A DNA stretch of 64,000 nt, from contig CALUGW010000008.1 in NCBI GenBank assembly GCA_944320305.1, positions 1 to 64,000 of the forward strand, written 5' to 3'. Positions 42,554 to 51,743 of the stretch are shown piece by piece (within the stretch, counting starts at the first letter, position 1; the number at the start of each line of letters is the position of its first letter). The stretch is from an uncultured Prevotella sp. Its GTDB lineage: Bacteria > Bacteroidota > Bacteroidia > Bacteroidales > Bacteroidaceae. The notes under the pieces were generated by a model that ran no database searches, was not told the origin of the DNA, and was given only the letters and a program-made list of their open reading frames with translations. The position numbers were made by a program, and so were the translations under genes.

Positions 42554-45500
42554 ATGAGAACGAACAAGATTTTTTCACTGCTCGCGGCAGCCGCACTGCC
42601 GCTGTGCGCGGCCGCGCAGCGTGCCACAGACGTGCTGGACCGCGGGCTGGTGGCCATGCAGACAGACGGCGGCGTGTTCTGCAGCTGGCGCATACCGGGC
42701 GAGGAATACTTTGATGTGGCCTACAACATCTATCGCGACGGAGTGAGGCTGAACGACGCTCCGCTGGAGGTGTCGAACTTTACCGACGCCGGGGGCACGG
42801 CCCGGAGCCGCTACACCGTGGAGCCGGTGGCGCGCGGCGTGGCCGGAGAGCGCTGCGCGGAGGTGACGCCCTGGCCGTCGAACTTCATGGAGATAAAGAC
42901 CGACCACGGCACGCTGGCAAGCAACTACGCGCCTAACGACGCCTGCATGGCCGACGTTGACGGCGACGGCGAGCTGGAAATCCTGATAAAGTTCGACAAC
43001 CTCGATGACGCTGCCGCCGGCTATCAGCCCGAGGGGCACAACGGCGAATACACCATTGCCGAGGTGTTCAAGCTCGACGGGCGCAAGCTTTGGTGGCTCG
43101 AATACGGGCCAAACATTGGCGACTACCACAACACGGAGATAAACATCGTGGCCTACGACTGGGACGGCGACGGGCGGGCGGAGGCACTGGTGAGGGCCGC
43201 CGACGGCACCGTGCTGCACACGGCCGACGGCAAGGCAATCACGATAGGCGACCCGACGAAAAACTACCGCACCCCCGGCGGGCAGACAGGCCACTGGTTC
43301 ATTCACGAGGGAGACGAGTTCCTGCTCTATCTTGACGGCGAGACGGGCGAGCCTTACCAAATAGCGGAATACCCGCTGCGCCGCCTCGAGGAGGGCGAGA
43401 CCGACCTCAAGGAGGCGTGGGGCGACGACTACGGCCACCGCGCCACGAAGCATTTCTTTGGCGCGCCCTTCCTCGACGGCCGCCGCCCGAGCATCTTCCT
43501 CGCCCGCGGCATATACACGCGCCACAAGATGGTGGCGCTGGACGTAGACCCGCAGACCCACCAGCTCAGGGAGCGGTGGCGCTGGACGTGCAACACGCCC
43601 GGCTCGCCGTGGTACGGACAGGGCTACCACAACTTCGGCGTGGCCGACGTCGACTGGGACGGGCGCGACGAGATCGTGTTCGGCTCGATGGTCATCGACG
43701 ACTGCGGGCGCGGCCTGTCGACCACCGGGCTGGGCCACGGCGACGCGCAGCACTGCGGCGACTTTGACCCCTACTCGCACGGGCAGGAGATTTTCGCCTG
43801 CAACGAGAACAACCCTAACAACAACTACCGCGACGCCACGACCTCGAGGCTCTACTACCGCTCGGTGGGAACGAGCGACGACGGGCGGGCCAACATGGCC
43901 AACTTTCTCGACGACGTGCCTGGAGCCGAGGGCGTGTCGGCGCACGATGACAACCTCGTGGGCGCGGTGGCCCATGCCGCGGTCAAGGGCGTCGGCAAGC
44001 GCGACGTGCAGATAACGCAGAACTTCCCCATCTATTGGGACGGCGACCTCTGCGCCGAGAGCTTCGACTACCGCAACGGCAAGAACACCGAGGGCCACGT
44101 GGTGAAGCCGCGCGAGGGCGAGATAGCGGTGATGGAGGGCAGCCTGACCAACAACGACACCAAGGGCACGGCCTGCTTTCAGGGCGACATTCTGGGAGAC
44201 TGGCGCGAGGAAGTGGTCATGCGCACCGCCGACGGCAACATAAGGATATATTCAACCGACGTGCCCACGCCGTGGCGCAACTATTCGCTCTGGCACGACC
44301 ACCAGTACCGCCAGGCCATGGTGTGGCAGACCTGCGGCTACAACCAGCCGCCCCATCCCAGCTATTTCCTCGGCGAGATGGAGGGCATAACCGTGGCACC
44401 GCCGCCTCTGACCATGACCGGGCGCACCGAGATTGCCGGCGGCGGAACAATAGGCCGGGGCACTGACGGCCGGGATGTGATTATGTGTGAGACCAACGAC
44501 ATGACAGTGGCCGTGGCCGACGGGGCCTCGCCCGCCGTCTTTATCGACAACGCTCCGACGTGGGTTCAGGGCCATGACGACAACGACAACATAACAACCA
44601 CCGTGTTCACCCACACGCTCACCGGCGGAGGCTTTGCCGGGCAGACGCGCCTTGTGAAGCAGGGCGACGGCGTGCTCGTGCTGCCCGGTGTGGAGCAGGC
44701 GCACACCGGACCCACCGATGTGTGGGCGGGCACGCTGCGCTTCGGCGGCCAGATGCCCTCAAGCCGTGTGTGGCTGAACCGCTTTGCCTGTCTGGAATCC
44801 GACGGCGGACGCTTCGGCGCAGGCATTGAGATGGAGTATGGCTCGACGCTGCGCCCCGGCGGACCCGGGCGCATCGGCCGTGTGGAGTCAGACTCGCTGC
44901 TCATGGGCTTCGGCTCGTGTGTGGAGCTGGAGCTTGACGGCGGCGGCAAGGAGGCCGACATGATAGTGGCCGGCGTGCTGCGGACGGAGACAAAAGACTG
45001 GACAAACGGTCCGGCGAGGCTTGCGCCGGTGTTCCGCTTCGCGCCTCTGGGCGGTGGCGGCGGCGCGGCGGTGGCCGACGGACGCTATCTGCTCGGCTAT
45101 ATAAATAAGGTGGAGGGCTCGCTCGGCGACATCATAATAGAGGGGCTTGACGGCCACAAGTGCGCCTTGGCGCTTGAGGGCGGGCGGCTGTATCTCGACG
45201 TCGAAAGCTATGCACCGGGCCATGTGGTGTGGACCGGGGCCGTGAGCGGAGTGTGGGATGTTGACAAAAGCCCCAATTTCGCCGACGCGCTCACAGGTGT
45301 TGCCTGCACGTTCGTGACGGGCGACAGCGTGACCTTTGGCGACACGCCGCAGACTTCGGCGGTGGCGGCAGATGGCAGAGTGGCGCCGGCGGTGGTGACG
45401 TTTGCCAACGACAGGCTCGCATACACTCTCTCGGGCGACAGTGTGGTGGGCGGCGCGGCGCTTGTCAAGCGCTGCGGCGCGGGCCTGACTATCGCCGGTG

Positions 45501-47074
45501 TCAACCGTTTCGGCCGTGTCTGGCTTGGCGGAGGCCGCACCACCGTGGCGACACTGGCGGGCAACGCCGGCGCGGAGTTCGGCTCGCTCGGCGGGCAGGA
45601 CACTCCGGTGGAGCTTGCGGGCGGGGCCACGCTTGCCGTGCAGGGCAGCCAGACGGCGGCCCAGCGGCTGACGGTCAGCGGCGCAGGCCGTGTCTACGTG
45701 CCAGAGGGCGCAAGCCTGTCGCTGTTGTCGGGCGTTTGCGGCGCGGGCGGCGGACCGGTGATTTACAAGGACGGCGGCGGCACACTGTCGCTCGGGCCGG
45801 TGCAGGAAGTGGGCAGGCTTGTTGTGACGGACGGTGCGGTGGAGGCCGCCGAGGCGGACGATGTGGCGCAGCTGCCGGACACGGTTGAGCTGAGAGGCGG
45901 CACGCTCTATGATTCCAACACGGAAAAGACATACTCGACTAACTGCGCGCACTTTGTGGTGGAGCGCGGACGCTCCGGCTCGCTCTATGCCGACCCGCGC
46001 TGCAATTACACCGGCTCGCTCACCGGTGCCGGAACGTTCTATGTCTACGCGGCAGGCGTGCGCAATTATTTTGCCGGCGACTGGAGCCGCTTTGAGGGAA
46101 CGGTGGTGGCCGGACAGGAAAAGCGCGGGCGACACGATCCCGTTTTCGACTTTGACAGTCCGCTCGGCCTGCCGAAGGCCCGCTTGCGGCTGGCCGACGG
46201 CGTTACGTTCAGCAACGGCGGGCACGATGTCTCGCTTGGCGAGCTGACCGGAAACGGCACTCTCAGCGGCGACGGAACATACACGGTGGGGCTTGGCGGA
46301 GGCAGTTTCTTGTTCAGCGGGCAGTGCCTGTCGGACATGGTGAAACGCGGCGCGGGCACCATGACGCTGGGATATGGGGGCGGAGTGAGCGGCACCATGA
46401 CCGTGGATGAGGGTGTGCTGTCTTTCCCCGGAGCCTCGGCCGACGGCAGCCCGCGCGGATCTCTGGTGGTGAGGGGCGGCGGCGTGGCGGCCGGTTACGG
46501 ACGCTGGGCGTCTGTGGCGGTGCGCGACAGCGCGCGGCTGCTGCTCTACGGCCATGCCTCGGCAATTCCGGGAACGCTTGCCGTGGACGGCGACTTCACT
46601 GCTGACGGCCGCTCGGCGGTGCGCTTCATGCTGTCAGCCGGCGGCCACTCCTCGCTTGCCGTCGGCGGGCAGCTGTCTGTGGACAGTGTTGAAATCAGTC
46701 TGGCCGACGGCTATGTGCCCGCCGGTGGTGAAGAGTTTGTGCTGTGGACTTGCGCGAGCCTGGCCAATCAGCGCATGGGCCTGGCGCTGCCTGAGCTTCC
46801 GTCCGGTCTCAGTTGGGACACGTCCGCCCTCGCCCGGGCGGACGGTGTGCTCCGAGTGGCCGGCGTGGCCGACGGTATCTTTGGAGCGGCTGCTGACGGG
46901 CCGGTGAGCTGCGAGGTGTTCAACGCTGCCGGAATCAAGGTCTGCGAGTTCACGGGCAGGCTGTCGGACTTGCCGGAAACGCTGCGCGGCAGGCTGGGCG
47001 CTGCCTCGGGAACGTATGTGGTGAGGTGCGTTTCGGGCGACGGACAGGTGCGCTCTGCCAAGGTGAAAATATAG
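42554..47074 (+). CDS. PL11 rhamnogalacturonan lyase fused to a long autotransporter-like repeat region and sorting-type tail
   Basis: This 1506-residue protein has a signal peptide (MRTNKIFSLLAAAALPLCAAAQ). Residues about 22-620 are a family PL11 rhamnogalacturonan lyase: an N-terminal beta-sandwich (GLVAMQTDGGVFCSWRIPGE) and a beta-propeller rich in Asp-based calcium loops (DVDGDGELEILIKFD, AYDWDGDGRAEALVRA, DVDWDGRDEIVFGSM). It cleaves the rhamnogalacturonan I backbone. Residues about 640-1440 contain Gly-rich beta-helix-like repeats (LVKQGDGVLVLPG, KDGGGTLSLG, VKRGAGTMTLGYGGG) as in autotransporter passengers. The last 60 residues resemble a type IX secretion C-terminal domain (YVVRCVSGDGQVRSAKVKI). 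The fusion is unusual: PL11 enzymes are normally about 600 residues. Confidence 0.9.
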   Translation: MRTNKIFSLLAAAALPLCAAAQRATDVLDRGLVAMQTDGGVFCSWRIPGEEYFDVAYNIYRDGVRLNDAPLEVSNFTDAGGTARSRYTVEPVARGVAGERCAEVTPWPSNFMEIKTDHGTLASNYAPNDACMADVDGDGELEILIKFDNLDDAAAGYQPEGHNGEYTIAEVFKLDGRKLWWLEYGPNIGDYHNTEINIVAYDWDGDGRAEALVRAADGTVLHTADGKAITIGDPTKNYRTPGGQTGHWFIHEGDEFLLYLDGETGEPYQIAEYPLRRLEEGETDLKEAWGDDYGHRATKHFFGAPFLDGRRPSIFLARGIYTRHKMVALDVDPQTHQLRERWRWTCNTPGSPWYGQGYHNFGVADVDWDGRDEIVFGSMVIDDCGRGLSTTGLGHGDAQHCGDFDPYSHGQEIFACNENNPNNNYRDATTSRLYYRSVGTSDDGRANMANFLDDVPGAEGVSAHDDNLVGAVAHAAVKGVGKRDVQITQNFPIYWDGDLCAESFDYRNGKNTEGHVVKPREGEIAVMEGSLTNNDTKGTACFQGDILGDWREEVVMRTADGNIRIYSTDVPTPWRNYSLWHDHQYRQAMVWQTCGYNQPPHPSYFLGEMEGITVAPPPLTMTGRTEIAGGGTIGRGTDGRDVIMCETNDMTVAVADGASPAVFIDNAPTWVQGHDDNDNITTTVFTHTLTGGGFAGQTRLVKQGDGVLVLPGVEQAHTGPTDVWAGTLRFGGQMPSSRVWLNRFACLESDGGRFGAGIEMEYGSTLRPGGPGRIGRVESDSLLMGFGSCVELELDGGGKEADMIVAGVLRTETKDWTNGPARLAPVFRFAPLGGGGGAAVADGRYLLGYINKVEGSLGDIIIEGLDGHKCALALEGGRLYLDVESYAPGHVVWTGAVSGVWDVDKSPNFADALTGVACTFVTGDSVTFGDTPQTSAVAADGRVAPAVVTFANDRLAYTLSGDSVVGGAALVKRCGAGLTIAGVNRFGRVWLGGGRTTVATLAGNAGAEFGSLGGQDTPVELAGGATLAVQGSQTAAQRLTVSGAGRVYVPEGASLSLLSGVCGAGGGPVIYKDGGGTLSLGPVQEVGRLVVTDGAVEAAEADDVAQLPDTVELRGGTLYDSNTEKTYSTNCAHFVVERGRSGSLYADPRCNYTGSLTGAGTFYVYAAGVRNYFAGDWSRFEGTVVAGQEKRGRHDPVFDFDSPLGLPKARLRLADGVTFSNGGHDVSLGELTGNGTLSGDGTYTVGLGGGSFLFSGQCLSDMVKRGAGTMTLGYGGGVSGTMTVDEGVLSFPGASADGSPRGSLVVRGGGVAAGYGRWASVAVRDSARLLLYGHASAIPGTLAVDGDFTADGRSAVRFMLSAGGHSSLAVGGQLSVDSVEISLADGYVPAGGEEFVLWTCASLANQRMGLALPELPSGLSWDTSALARADGVLRVAGVADGIFGAAADGPVSCEVFNAAGIKVCEFTGRLSDLPETLRGRLGAASGTYVVRCVSGDGQVRSAKVKI

Positions 47075-47145
47075 CAACACAGGTCAAAAAGGTTAAACAA
47101 ACATAAATCGGCGGCGGCAATTGCAGCTTTGCGGCGGCAATGTAG

Positions 47146-47153
47146 TATATTTG
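47146..47153 (+). promoter_or_regulatory. Promoter -7 box for the GH105 gene
   Basis: TATATTTG matches TAnnTTTG; TTG at 47121-47123 is a possible -33. A G+C-rich hairpin (CGGGCC/GGCCCG, 47171-47185) would form at the 5' end of the transcript. Confidence 0.6.
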
Positions 47154-47238
47154 TCATAATAAAGTTGCCGCGGGCCGTCGGCCCGGTGGCACTTTTGACC
47201 GGACTGAAATAACAGACAAGATAAATCAAAAAAAGACT

Positions 47239-48405
47239 ATGAGACTGAAAGGACTGATTTCAATGGCGGTGTGCGCGGCGCTGGCGGCGGGCACGCTGCC
47301 TGCCGGTGCGGCTGGCGAGGCCAAGCCGTCGAAGAAGAGTGTGATCACGGCCATGCGCGTGGCCAACGACTACTACATGAACAAGTGGAGCGATCCGGGC
47401 CAGGTCATACCTTACCCCTCGCGCAAGAAGAACTACGAGGCCAACCTCTGGACGCGCGGATACTACTTCGAGGGGCTGATGGACCTCTACGAGGTGGACC
47501 CGCAGCAGCGCTACATCGACTACGCGGTGGAGTGGGGCGAGAAGCACAACTGGGGCCTGCGCGGCACCAAGAACGGCGTGCTGCCGCGCAACGCCGACAA
47601 CCTCTGCGCCGGACAGACCTACATCTACCTCTACCAGCTCGACCCGAAGAAACCCAAGAAGTATATCGCGGCCATCACGGCGGCCATTGACACGATGATG
47701 GCCTCGGACAAGATTGACGACTGGTCGTGGATTGACGCCGTGCAGATGGCTATGCCGATTTTCGCCCAGATGGGCAACCTCACCGGCAACAAGGCTTACT
47801 ACGACCGCGCCTACGATATGTATATGTTCACAAAGACGAAGCACGGCGACAACGGACTCTACAATCCGAAGGACTCGCTGTGGTGGCGCGACGCCGACTT
47901 CGATCCTCCATACAAGGAGCCAAACGGCGAGGACTGCTACTGGTCGCGCGGCAACGGCTGGATTGTGGTGGCCATGGCGCGTATGCTTGAGCTGCTTCCC
48001 AAAGACGAGAGCCACCGCAAGGAATACGAGACAATGCTCGTGTCGATGTGCAAGGCGCTGAAGAATCTGCAGCGCGAGGACGGCTTCTGGAACGTCAGCC
48101 TGCACGACCCCAACAACTACGGGGGCAAGGAGCTTACCGGCACGGCCATGTTCATCTATGGCATGGCCTACGGAGTGAACAACGGTCTGCTTGACAAGGA
48201 CGAGTTCGCCCCGGTTATCTACAAGGCATGGAACGCCATGGTGAAGGACTGCCTGCACCCCAACGGCTTCCTCGGCTATGTGCAGGGCACCGGCAAAGAG
48301 CCCAAGGAGGCGCAGCCAGTGACCTACGACCGCGAGCCTGACTTCGACGACTTCGGCCTCGGGGCGTTCCTCATGGCCGGCTCCGAGATAACGAAGATGA
48401 AATAA
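47239..48405 (+). CDS. GH105 unsaturated rhamnogalacturonyl hydrolase
   Basis: This 388-residue (alpha/alpha)6-barrel enzyme of the YteR/YesR type has a signal peptide (residues 1 to about 25, ending GAAGEA). The catalytic aspartate is expected in WSWIDAVQMAMP (D166). Further family segments are YWSRGNGWIVVAMARMLE, LQREDGFWNVSLHDP and the ELTGTAMFIYGMAYGV stretch. It removes the unsaturated uronate from the ends made by rhamnogalacturonan lyases, so it acts directly after the upstream PL11 enzyme. It is followed by a long bidirectional hairpin and the convergent LacI gene. Confidence 0.92.
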   Translation: MRLKGLISMAVCAALAAGTLPAGAAGEAKPSKKSVITAMRVANDYYMNKWSDPGQVIPYPSRKKNYEANLWTRGYYFEGLMDLYEVDPQQRYIDYAVEWGEKHNWGLRGTKNGVLPRNADNLCAGQTYIYLYQLDPKKPKKYIAAITAAIDTMMASDKIDDWSWIDAVQMAMPIFAQMGNLTGNKAYYDRAYDMYMFTKTKHGDNGLYNPKDSLWWRDADFDPPYKEPNGEDCYWSRGNGWIVVAMARMLELLPKDESHRKEYETMLVSMCKALKNLQREDGFWNVSLHDPNNYGGKELTGTAMFIYGMAYGVNNGLLDKDEFAPVIYKAWNAMVKDCLHPNGFLGYVQGTGKEPKEAQPVTYDREPDFDDFGLGAFLMAGSEITKMK

Positions 48406-48423
48406 AAGCAGGGCTTTAAAGGT

Positions 48424-48553
48424 AAAAAGGTAAAAGAGTAAAAAGGTAAAAAAGGCTGCGCCGACAACAGGGATGCCTCTGACATTTAATCAGTTTGAGC
48501 TCGTTCCTGTTGCCGGCGCAGCCTTTTTTACCTTTTTACTCTTTTACTTTTTT
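48424..48553. terminator. Long bidirectional hairpin between GH105 and lacI-type genes
   Basis: Arms of about 46 bp (48424-48471 and 48506-48553) pair with two mismatches. The inner part is G+C-rich (GGCTGCGCCG) and the outer part consists of repeated AAAAAGGTA words and their complement, giving T-rich tails on both strands. It overlaps the last codon of the LacI-type gene by two bases. Confidence 0.85.
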
Positions 48554-49571
48554 ATCTTTTTAAAAGGCTGCTTCCCCTGATTTTCTGTATGGTGGGGATT
48601 ATTTTCCTTACGGTTCTGGCGCTTCCGTTGATGTGCGACATGAGTATTCTGCAGGCAGTCTCGCCCATCAGGCGGCTCTGGTCCTCGATGGTGGAGAGCG
48701 TGGGCGACACGTCTTCGGCATATTCCACGTCGCTGAATCCTATGAGCGCCACCTCGCGGGGAATGTCGAGTCCGGCTTTCTTGATGGCTTTCATCGCGCC
48801 GAAGAGCAGCGTGTCGTTGAGCGCGAGGATGGCGTCGGGGCGCTCGGGGAGCGCCAGCAGCCTCTCGGTGGCGGCGATGGCGTCTGCCGTATTTATGCTG
48901 GCGTAGGCCACGTATTCCGGTCTGACGCGGATGTTGTTGTCGTGCAGCGCCTCGATGTAGCCGTGCTTGCGGTCTGTCACCAGCTTCAGCCTGTTTGGCC
49001 CGCACAGTATGGCTATGCGCCGGCAGCCTTGGCTGATTAAATGTGTCGTGGCCTTGTGGGCCGCTTCCACGCCGTCGGCCACCACGGCCGAGTGTGTGTT
49101 GTCCGGCGGCTCGCGCGCGACGAACACCACTGGCGTGTCGTCGGTGGCTGTCGGGGCGAAGTGCCTGAAGTCTGCGGTTTCCTGCGTGACGGCCGCTATG
49201 ACGCCGGCCACGTGCAGTTTGCGCATATTTGTCATGTTGGCGCACTCCTCCTCGTAGCTCTCGTGGGAGTTCATGCTGATGACGGCGTAGCCCTCTTTGG
49301 CCGCCTCGTGCTCGATGCCGTCGAGCACGGAGGAGTAGAACAGCGTGACGGCGTGGGGCACGATGACGCCGATTAGCGGCAGCTGTCCGCTGCGCAGGCT
49401 GTCGGCAATGAAGTTTTTAGAGTAGTTCATTTCCTCGGCGGCCTGCATCACGATGTCGCGTGTGGCCTTGCTTATTGACGGGTTGCCTTTCAGCGCACGG
49501 CTCACGGTGGCAATGCTGATGCCGAGTTTTGCCGCAATGTCTTTGAGGGATGCGTGTTTGTTTTTTGTCAT
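48552..49571 (-). CDS. LacI/GalR family transcriptional regulator
   Basis: This 339-residue repressor-type regulator has an N-terminal helix-turn-helix (SLKDIAAKLGISIATVSRAL, residues about 8-27), a hinge helix (SKNFIADSLRSGQ), and a periplasmic-binding-protein-like sugar-sensing domain (LIGVIVPHAVTLFYSSVLDG to ALIGFSDVEYAEDVSPTLST). It converges on the PL11/GH105 genes, so it probably controls rhamnogalacturonan use through a sugar or oligosaccharide ligand (inference). Repressor or activator mode cannot be told. Confidence 0.92.
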   Translation of the reverse strand: MTKNKHASLKDIAAKLGISIATVSRALKGNPSISKATRDIVMQAAEEMNYSKNFIADSLRSGQLPLIGVIVPHAVTLFYSSVLDGIEHEAAKEGYAVISMNSHESYEEECANMTNMRKLHVAGVIAAVTQETADFRHFAPTATDDTPVVFVAREPPDNTHSAVVADGVEAAHKATTHLISQGCRRIAILCGPNRLKLVTDRKHGYIEALHDNNIRVRPEYVAYASINTADAIAATERLLALPERPDAILALNDTLLFGAMKAIKKAGLDIPREVALIGFSDVEYAEDVSPTLSTIEDQSRLMGETACRILMSHINGSARTVRKIIPTIQKIRGSSLLKR

Positions 49572-49677
49572 TGGGCAAAGATTGTTGGTTGTCGGATATG
49601 CTGTCAGCGCCCGTTATGGTCTGTGGGCGGTTGCGGTGTGGTTGTTAAAGCAGTTGGTTCTTCTGTGCGGAGGAAGG

Positions 49678-49713
49678 CGGCGCCCCGCGCACCGGTTAGC
49701 GTGCGGGGCGCCG
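49678..49713 (-). terminator. G+C-rich hairpin after the DUF5606 gene
   Basis: CGGCGCCCCG and CGGGGCGCCG form a 10-bp stem with an additional CAC/GTG pairing. It stands 18 bases after the stop on the minus strand, without a T tract. Confidence 0.55.
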
Positions 49714-49730
49714 CGGCTGTGCCGTTGGCG

Positions 49731-50195
49731 TCAGTCGGCGGCTGTTCCGCCGTCGGTCTCGCGCCGGTCGTCGATGTTGTCGCCGTCCGTCGGGCGCATG
49801 GCATCGTCGAAATCGGTGATGCCGTTGGCCACAAGGATGTTGTACCACTGCAGCAGCTTCTTTATGTCGCTGTTGTGCACGCGCTCGCGGTCGAAGTTTG
49901 GCAGCGCCTTTGCGAAGTATTCCCGCAGCTCGTCGCCCGACGCCTTGCGGTAGTCGAGCGAGGCGGCCTGTCCGTTTTCGATTTCCTTGAGGCTCGTCAG
50001 CACTTTGTGCAGGGGTATGTCCTCAGTGTCGGTGTACATTGCGATGTCTGCCAGCGATGTTATCTTGTCGGTTGCGAATGCCGGCATTCTGCGATGCGTT
50101 TCGTCAAGTGCCTCGACGATGAGGCTGTTCTTGGCTCTTGACACGAGCTTGTAAAGACCCGGTTTTCCCGAGATTGAAAGAATGGTCTGTAACAT
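49731..50195 (-). CDS. DUF5606 family protein
   Basis: This 154-residue cytosolic protein of the Bacteroidales DUF5606 family begins MLQTILSISGKPGLYKLVS and has a conserved central part (ETHRRMPAFATDKITSLADI). The C-terminal 25 residues are Asp-rich and probably disordered. It lies 7 bases after coaE at the end of the conserved nusB-yajC-ybbR-coaE run. Function is unknown; the start resembles small ribosome- or RNA-associated beta domains, but I do not press that. Confidence 0.85.
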   Translation of the reverse strand: MLQTILSISGKPGLYKLVSRAKNSLIVEALDETHRRMPAFATDKITSLADIAMYTDTEDIPLHKVLTSLKEIENGQAASLDYRKASGDELREYFAKALPNFDRERVHNSDIKKLLQWYNILVANGITDFDDAMRPTDGDNIDDRRETDGGTAAD

Positions 50196-50202
50196 TTTTC
50201 GA

Positions 50203-50760
50203 TTATTTCAATGTGTTGATAAGTTGTTCTATTTGTTTGTCGATGTCGCTGCCGCCGTCGTTGGTGATGACGAAGTCGGCGCGGCGCGCCACCTCGTCCT
50301 GGCTCATCTGCCGGCCCATCCACTCGCTGGCCTTGTCGGCGCTGATGCCGTCGCGCTCCATTATGCGCCGCAGCCTGACGTCCTCAGGGGCTGCCACGGC
50401 CACAACGCGGTCCACGAGGCGGTCGAATCCCGACTCGAACAGTATGGCGCACTCCATCCATTGCGCCCCGCTCCGGGTGAAATCCTCGGCCACGGCCGGA
50501 TGCACGATGCTGTCGATGGCCCTGGCGTTGGCTTCCGACGCGAGCAGGAATGCGGCCACTTCGGCCTTGTTGAGCCGCTGGCCTGCATATGTTCCGGGGC
50601 CGATGAGGCTTGTCAGCGCGGAGCGTATGGCCGCCGACGTGCGCATGAGACGCTTGGCGGCGCTGTCGCAGTCGTAGATCTCGATGCCGTAGATGGCCTC
50701 GAGCCTCCTGCAGACGAAACTCTTCCCGCTGCCAATGCCGCCTGTGATTCCCACTTTCAT
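50203..50760 (-). CDS. coaE: Dephospho-CoA kinase
   Basis: This 185-residue P-loop kinase phosphorylates dephospho-CoA in the last step of CoA synthesis. It has the Walker A motif GITGGIGSGKS (residues about 4-14), YDCDSAAKRLM, and the substrate-binding region WMECAILFESGFDRLVDRVV. Its start is 2 bases after the YbbR-like gene stop, so it is translationally coupled in the nusB operon. Confidence 0.95.
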   Translation of the reverse strand: MKVGITGGIGSGKSFVCRRLEAIYGIEIYDCDSAAKRLMRTSAAIRSALTSLIGPGTYAGQRLNKAEVAAFLLASEANARAIDSIVHPAVAEDFTRSGAQWMECAILFESGFDRLVDRVVAVAAPEDVRLRRIMERDGISADKASEWMGRQMSQDEVARRADFVITNDGGSDIDKQIEQLINTLK

Positions 50761-50762
50761 GC

Positions 50763-51743
50763 TTACTCCTCCTCAATCAGATAGTCAACCTGGCTTATGT
50801 TGAGCTGTGGGCGCGAGATGCCGTTGGGCGCCGACTTCAGCCTGATGGAGCACTTGTCCGACGGGTTTCTCTTTATGTCGTTGTAGTCGGCCACCACCAC
50901 AAAGTCTTCCGGGCGGATGCTCCTGAACTGGCTTACGCCGGTGACGAAGCGCACGGTCACTTTCGAGGGGAACGTGCGCAGCACCTTGCCCGCGGGCATG
51001 TTGACGCCTTTTATGGGTATGTCCTTTATGCTTTCCTCGGTCAGCACGTCGGTGTGGAAGGCCACCTTTATCTTGTCGGGCACGGCTTTCACGCCTTTTA
51101 TCTTCTGCAGGCGGCAGCTCACGCTCAGCGTGTCGCGGAAGTTGGCGTAGTTGAGCGGCTCGGTGTAGAGCACGCGGATGCTGTCCAGCTTCTGCTTTGA
51201 GGCGTAGACGCTCACGCTGTCGGGGAAGTATTCCACGTGCGAGATGAAGTAGAGCTGCTCCGGGATGACTCTTCCTGTCCACCTCACCGGCACGCGCTTG
51301 CTCATGCCGTAGTTGAAGTAAAGCTCCAGCCGGTCGGGCTTTGAGCCTACGATCTTTGTCGATGCCGACAGCTGCTGGTAGATGAGCCGCTGCAGCTCAG
51401 CCGAGGGGATGACGCTGTAGCCGTCGCCCTTGGCGTAGGTCTTGAAGTTTATTGACAGTGTGCGCGTGCCTTCGCCGTAGAGATAGCCCAGGAGTGTCAG
51501 CCCCTTGTCGCGCAGCGTCACCTTCAGAGTGTCGTGCTCGTCGGAAGTGAGCACCACGTTCTTAGGCACGTTGACAATCCTTACGGGTATCTCCACCTCC
51601 CGCTCGTAGGTCTCGTTGAGGGTCATCATCAGCCAGAACACTCCCGAGAGGGCGAGAAAGAACAAAAAGGTCAAGAACTCCCTGTTCACAGAACTGAACA
51701 GGAACTTCCTGACCATTTGCATTATGTCGCGCGCGCTGCCCAT
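50763..51743 (-). CDS. YbbR/CdaR-like protein
   Basis: This 326-residue protein has one N-terminal membrane segment (FLTFLFFLALSGVFWLMMTL, residues about 24-43) followed by extracytoplasmic YbbR-type beta repeats. In Firmicutes YbbR (CdaR) regulates the diadenylate cyclase CdaA; in Bacteroidota the gene is conserved in this operon, and a similar link is only inferred. It directly abuts yajC (no gap) and precedes coaE by 2 bases. Confidence 0.85.
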   Translation of the reverse strand: MGSARDIMQMVRKFLFSSVNREFLTFLFFLALSGVFWLMMTLNETYEREVEIPVRIVNVPKNVVLTSDEHDTLKVTLRDKGLTLLGYLYGEGTRTLSINFKTYAKGDGYSVIPSAELQRLIYQQLSASTKIVGSKPDRLELYFNYGMSKRVPVRWTGRVIPEQLYFISHVEYFPDSVSVYASKQKLDSIRVLYTEPLNYANFRDTLSVSCRLQKIKGVKAVPDKIKVAFHTDVLTEESIKDIPIKGVNMPAGKVLRTFPSKVTVRFVTGVSQFRSIRPEDFVVVADYNDIKRNPSDKCSIRLKSAPNGISRPQLNISQVDYLIEEE

